A DNA stretch of 64,000 bases, taken from Paraphaeosphaeria minitans (taxonomy: Eukaryota > Ascomycota > Dothideomycetes > Pleosporales > Didymosphaeriaceae). This document shows positions 59,754-64,000 of this stretch, piece after piece (position 1 is the stretch's first letter; every line of letters starts with the position of its first letter). Made by a program: the position numbers and the translations under genes. The notes under the pieces are model-generated. The model saw only the letters and a list, made by a program, of their open reading frames with translations. It searched no databases and had not been told where the DNA came from. The stretch spans positions 2,666,001 through 2,730,000 of the forward strand of contig WJXW01000004.1 of the NCBI GenBank assembly GCA_015832175.1, written 5' to 3'.

Positions 59754-60147
59754 GCATGTCTCCAAGGCGTCGGGGGAGTGTGGGCTTCAGCTGGCTTGTG
59801 GCACGAGCCTAATTACTTTGCATTTCGTGATTCCCCTTTTATTATCTTTCATATGTTTGTAATCGATGTGGGTGTGTTGGCTTGGAGGAATCGGAAAGGG
59901 TAGTATGTTAAAGATATATTGGCTTGGTACCGCACGAAGAAGGCTGATGAATCGTGTATTGTGTCTTCCTACTGGAGTGTTGGTTCCACCAGAAGATGTA
60001 GAGGTTCGGCAGACAGCTACACTAGCGTAGGTCCCCGGATTGGTAGAGTAATTATTCATGGTTGCCGCTGGTTGCATACTTGGTTGTGCAGTGACAGTAG
60101 GTCTCGACAACATTCCGCCGGGTCACGTTGCGCACTGCGCGTGGGAG
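59754..60147. other. Convergent 3' intergenic region
   Basis: 394 bp between the stop codons of CDC12 (plus) and the small hypothetical gene (minus). No exon or repeat was seen. Confidence 0.5.
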
Positions 60148-60985
60148 CTACTTCAAGTCCATGCTTCCGAACGCTCTGTCCAGTTCTTCCCCTTCACTTG
60201 GATCCAGCAGCCCGCCCCGCCGCTCCACGAGGGCCTTAGTTCCCACGCTTGTCCTCCGCTGATGTGAGCCCTGCTGTGCCTGACTCTGGCCCATTGCGCT
60301 TGCCTCGCCCATCTCTGCGTTCTCGCCACCAACGTTCTCCGGCCTCAAAAGCTTCACATCGCCATCTAACCACCCAGGTGCAACCCTCCTCTTCTCCGCC
60401 AAGTCTTCTGCCTTGCGCTTATCTTCCCATGCCCTGAGCGTACTCCGCGCCTCGTTCTCGAGGCTCTGCAGATGTGATTGGAGCGCGAGGCAGGAAGTGA
60501 GGATCTGGTCGGGGGTCGCGGTTGTACCGGAACTGGACACGACGTAGGCGGGTGGCTGTTGGGGCTGGGACTGCGATTGTGGTTGCGTGCGGTCGGAAGT
60601 GGCGTTTGAGGAGAGGACGCTCGGCGGGAGCGTGGACGGGAGTTGCTTGTAGGTGTAGGGGAGAGGGGTTGCAGTCGGGAGAGAAACGAAAGGAGAGACG
60701 GTCAGAGGGACTTGGGCGAGAAGGGGGTGGGGGTCTGCGGTGTTGTTAGAATGGCATGTAGGGATAATGGTGTGGGCGAGTTGCAAAGCGGGATAGGCGC
60801 AGCTGCGCGCACCTCTTTCATGAGATAGGCACAATTCCACACTGAGCAATGAATCGCCGTTTCTCAAAGAATCCACATGGCCAGGCATGCACACTAGTGG
60901 CGCCCCACGGAGGGCAGCGAAAGCGTGTGCAAGGCATCTCGCGGGGAACTGGGATCGACATCTGAGACTCACGTTCGTCATGCAT
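60148..60985 (-). CDS. Small hypothetical protein with central helical region
   Basis: Model of two exons: 60985-60973 (M-H-D-E) and 60734-60148, with a 238-bp intron that has strong signals (GTGAGT...CTAAC...CGCAG). Product of 199 residues. A Pro/Ser/Thr/Gln-rich N-terminal half is followed by a helical stretch D-Q-I-L-T-S-C-L-A-L-Q-S-H-L-Q-S-L-E-N-E and a Lys/Arg/Glu-rich region, then A-P-G-W-L-D-G-D and a C-terminus E-E-L-D-R-A-F-G-S-M-D. I do not recognise the family. The 5' end is uncertain: without splicing, an in-frame extension upstream gives a longer but compositionally odd N-terminus. It is convergent with CDC12. Confidence 0.55.
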
Positions 60986-63707
60986 TTTGTCGAGATCGAC
61001 TGTGCGTATGTTCTGAGATTGCGGCGCAAGTGTAATCTGGCCCGGGTAAAGGAAGCGAGAGTACAATGTTGTGGATCGAAGCGCACCGTGGATTGTGGAG
61101 GTTCAATGTTGAATGCGGGCGGGGACCGGTCCCGGGAGCTAAGAAACCCGCCCGCCCCTGCAGGTGATGCACAAGCGCGGCGCTGTGCCTGCACGTGACT
61201 GGTTGTGGGGCACGTACGAAAATAACTCCTTGAGCGTGAGAATTGCTTCATAGCACGAACACTTGTCTGGACTGTGAGAGACATCTGATGGTCGTAGTCT
61301 ACGTAGTCTACGTAGTCTATGTGGCTGCAGCTGAGACACAAGGTGCATGTAAGTCCTGGAGGTAAACACTATTACCCGTGGTGTCACAGTCATCTTGTAC
61401 GGCTACTTGTACCACAAACCAGAGCCTGCCCATCGGCAAGTGCACGATCTAGGTCCAAAGGTCGTGGAGGTTGTGTACTCAAGCCAAAAAAGCTGAAACT
61501 CAATGTCAGCCTGTGTAAGCTCCTCGGAGGCTAACGTTCGATAGGCTTGCGCTTGCTCCTTCAGATACATTGAGCTGAGCACTGCTCCTTAGCAGCCAAA
61601 GAAAATGGCAGCCCGGGGCGCTATTTAAAGCGAGTTTCAACTCGGAAGGGTACGGTACTTTCGTTGTTGAAGGTTCATGAGAAATACTTCAAAAGCCGGG
61701 TACAGCAACACACTGCATGGTTCGAGACACAAATCTTTGCTGGCCACTTGGGCCGCAAGGTCATGCATGAATCCAATTTGGCCTTTTTCGCTTCCCGCTC
61801 CATCATGCCCCACTCATGCCGCGTCGTTCCTCGTGCTCCTTGAACCTTGGAGTTGAATTGTATTTGGCAAGGAGGCCTGTGGAACGTGCATTTGAGGCCA
61901 ATCACTATTGTCTTCAAGCGATCATCGGCTTTTGAGATGGATCATCACAAGTCCTGGTTGAGCTGCACTGATAGGATCTGCGGCATCATTGCCGACTGTA
62001 CTGACCAAAGATTGTAATATTCCGCCGACACTCACTCGAAGGCGTTCGACTGTATTGACTTAGCGAGCTCCGCCGTGGCGATTTTCCATATGAGTGCTCA
62101 CATGCCTCGATAAAAGCCTTAGAGTAGACTTACCCTCGTAGGATACATGCATGTCAGAACCCTTGCGCATTGCGTCGCTCGGGTGCCCGCTTGATGTTGC
62201 AGAGCCCATTGTTGGGGTGGTTGGTCTCTATGGATGCAGCAACCCCGACCGAAGTATGGCTGTTGTGTTGGTCTTGCGCTTCCGTCTCACGGACAGTCTT
62301 GTCTAATTCCGCGCGGAATGCAGGGGTGAGGTCATGTCTCCGTGTATGGACTGGGACGGTCTTTGTATGCCATTGCGCCACTCCCTGGGCATGCAGCTAT
62401 GTGGAGGTGGTGTGCGCTGTAGCGCTAGAGAAAGATGTGCACGTGGCATTCTAATACTTCAAGTAGGGCCTGTGGGGATGACAGAGTTGCTTTCGCCACA
62501 CCTCGTTTTCAAGGGCAGCAACCTTGAGGACCTCGAGCAAAAGTTCTGCGGGCATCTATCTTGAGGTTGGAGTTATACAACATCTAGGTCGATTCCACCG
62601 ATATCGGTAGTCGTTTTAATGCTCTCTGATGGAAAGGATTGATGGGTCCTCGCTGAATGTCTTGGTAGGCCAAATGGTCGGTTTGTAGGAGGTAGCCTAG
62701 ACTCAGGTGCACATGGTCCCACGTGCAAGGTGACCGCGCCAGAAAGCAATAGAAGCTTCGGCATCCTAAGGATGCGTCAAGTCCGTAGCTATCGCCCCGA
62801 TGAGGAAGCAAGTGCTTAAGCCGAGCCTCGGAAGTGGACCTTGACGTAAAATGCCGGTGGGTAGAGAGAGCTGTTCCGGGAGATTGCTGGTGTGAGAAGA
62901 TATGAAGATTATCAAGGCCACCAGCAGGATTTGAGAACTGGCATTGCTCGCCCAGTATCAATATAATCAGTTGCCGCCCATTGGCGGGAGGCGGTGTTTC
63001 AATCCTCAGCGTCTATCAGCGGAAGAAGTCTACTACTGACCAGGGGATACCTTTCATTTGGAGGCGACGCCACGCGGGACATGCGGGCCCTGAGATAGGG
63101 CCAGGAGCTTGACGATGGATTGACAGATGCACACGCTATCGGCGACTGTCATGAGAAACTCGAGGAGTATTTGAGGTGTCGTGGTACTCGAGAGAAGTTC
63201 CGCCTACCATCGTTCGCGTTGGATCGCCGCTGCTGGCCGGGGCGCGCAGCACTAAGCCTCGTCGGGGCATGCAAGCGACTTGAAGCATCAGGGCATGCCG
63301 GCAACTAGGCCTGTGTCCCGTCCTTCATCAATCAACCTCAATCTATTCCGTTCCTCGTCTATTCTAGCGCAGATTGCATATTTTTACCCTCCCCATCCGG
63401 AGTGCCATGTGATGTCTCAGCGGATTGCGGCTTGCTGTTTCCTCAGCCGGCCCTTTACTTTGGAATAGCCTGGCTGGGGTATGGGGTAACTGCTATCCTG
63501 GTTTCTGGAGAGGTGCAACGAGGGCTGTCACGCCCCTTCGTGACGCGGGAGATGTACTCCACACCCAAGGCGCTTTTTGAGTCCGGGGTAAAAGCAAATG
63601 GTATATAACGGAGGACGTGGGACGGCATGGGTCCGGCCAGTGGCCATTGACTGCTCCCCTTAGCATCCTACCAGCCTGTACAGCTTTTGCGGTACCAATA
63701 CCTCAAG
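60986..63707. other. 2.7-kb intergenic region, no gene recognised
   Basis: Balanced composition. Several open frames of 60-125 codons occur on both strands but none shows family features or convincing splice partners. A small direct repeat (TAGTCTACG x3) lies at about 61295-61321. A TATA-like GTATATAAC at 63600-63608 lies about 100 bp upstream of the start of the AA8 gene and could be its promoter element. Confidence 0.45.
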
Positions 63708-64000
63708 ATGAAGGGCTTTCTCGCTTTCAAAGCAGCTTTGCTGCTGTCCGCTCTTTGTAGGCCGACGCGCCACTCGATCTGCAGGCTTAACTGTGACTGA
63801 CAAACGTAGCCGTCCCGGCGGCTTTTGCCCAGGACTCATTCACACACGCTGGCACTGGTATTACTTTCTACCGTCAGACCATCTCCACCGCGGAGACTAG
63901 TGGCGGCCTCGAGTGGGGTTACGCTCTTCCTGCGACCGGTTCTGGCAATGCTGAATACATTGGTTATATCGTGAGTCCTCCAGTCTGGGCAGATCGCGAG
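63708..64000 (+). CDS. Secreted AA8 cytochrome-domain protein (cellobiose dehydrogenase-like), 5' part
   Basis: Exon 1 is 63708-63756 and exon 2 is 63810-63970, with a 53-bp intron, followed by a donor GTGAGT at 63971. The gene continues beyond the window. Residues 1-23 are a signal peptide (K-A-A-L-L-L-S-A-L...A-F-A). The mature start Q-D-S-F-T-H-A-G-T-G-I-T-F-Y-R and later G-L-E-W-G-Y-A-L-P and Y-I-G-Y-I match the haem b-binding AA8 (CDH-cyt, DOMON-like) domain, which transfers electrons to lytic polysaccharide monooxygenases. Whether a dehydrogenase domain or CBM follows cannot be seen, so it may be a stand-alone AA8 protein. Confidence 0.75.

Noticed and set aside
61675..61917. 80-codon minus-strand open frame and several similar ones between 61300 and 63600
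   Set aside because: No splice context, no family features, overlapping frames on both strands of similar length.

Overview
The window looks like a chromosome segment of a filamentous ascomycete (Pezizomycotina), most like a Dothideomycete with a bipartite AT-rich/GC-balanced genome. I do not assert a species. The evidence is spliced genes with short introns (about 44-65 bp, GT...CTAAC/CTGAC...AG), typical fungal proteins (Pwp2, Cdc12 septin, Egh16-like secreted protein, AA8 haem domain), and a long TpA-rich block in which retrotransposon coding frames are riddled with C-to-T/G-to-A stop codons, the hallmark of repeat-induced point mutation (RIP).

Layout. Bases 1-13990 and about 16450-47806 are RIP-degraded, nested retrotransposons. 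I distinguish several families by shared sequence. A is Ty3/gypsy with a ~215-bp LTR. B is a small 2.04-kb LTR element with 238-bp LTRs. C is Ty3/gypsy with 411-bp LTRs, one complete 6.7-kb copy and an antisense coiled-coil frame near its 3' end. G is an LTR element with ~700-bp LTRs carrying only gag/protease-like remnants. There is also a Ty1/copia element, a 508-bp LTR 'F', and two partly understood repeats (D, E). Several insertions can be dated relative to one another: B sits inside A, C sits inside A, and solo LTRs of A and B sit inside A and C, with target-site duplications visible for four of them. Simple arrays (6-bp, 12/13-bp, 18-bp, ~35-bp and ~160-bp periods) lie in the same block. 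At 13991-16450 an island of normal composition holds one intact housekeeping gene, the queuine tRNA-ribosyltransferase accessory subunit (QTRT2).

The block ends exactly at the end of an F LTR (47806). From there to 64000 the sequence is gene-bearing. On the minus strand: a six-exon CCHC zinc-knuckle protein whose 3' end carries two in-frame TAG codons (possible RIP leakage), a PSI-domain single-pass membrane protein, an Egh16-like secreted protein with an Asn/Gly-rich tail, and PWP2/UTP1 (ribosome biogenesis). Then come CDC12 (septin, plus strand, divergent from PWP2 over a 446-bp shared promoter), a convergent small hypothetical protein (minus), 2.7 kb in which I see no gene, and the first two exons of a secreted AA8 (cellobiose-dehydrogenase-type cytochrome) protein running off the right edge.

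The genes do not form one pathway. Housekeeping genes (QTRT2, PWP2, CDC12) mix with secreted or surface proteins near the repeat block. All splice models were derived by eye from splice signals and reading frame. Transposon boundaries given as approximate come from comparing repeat copies within this window.
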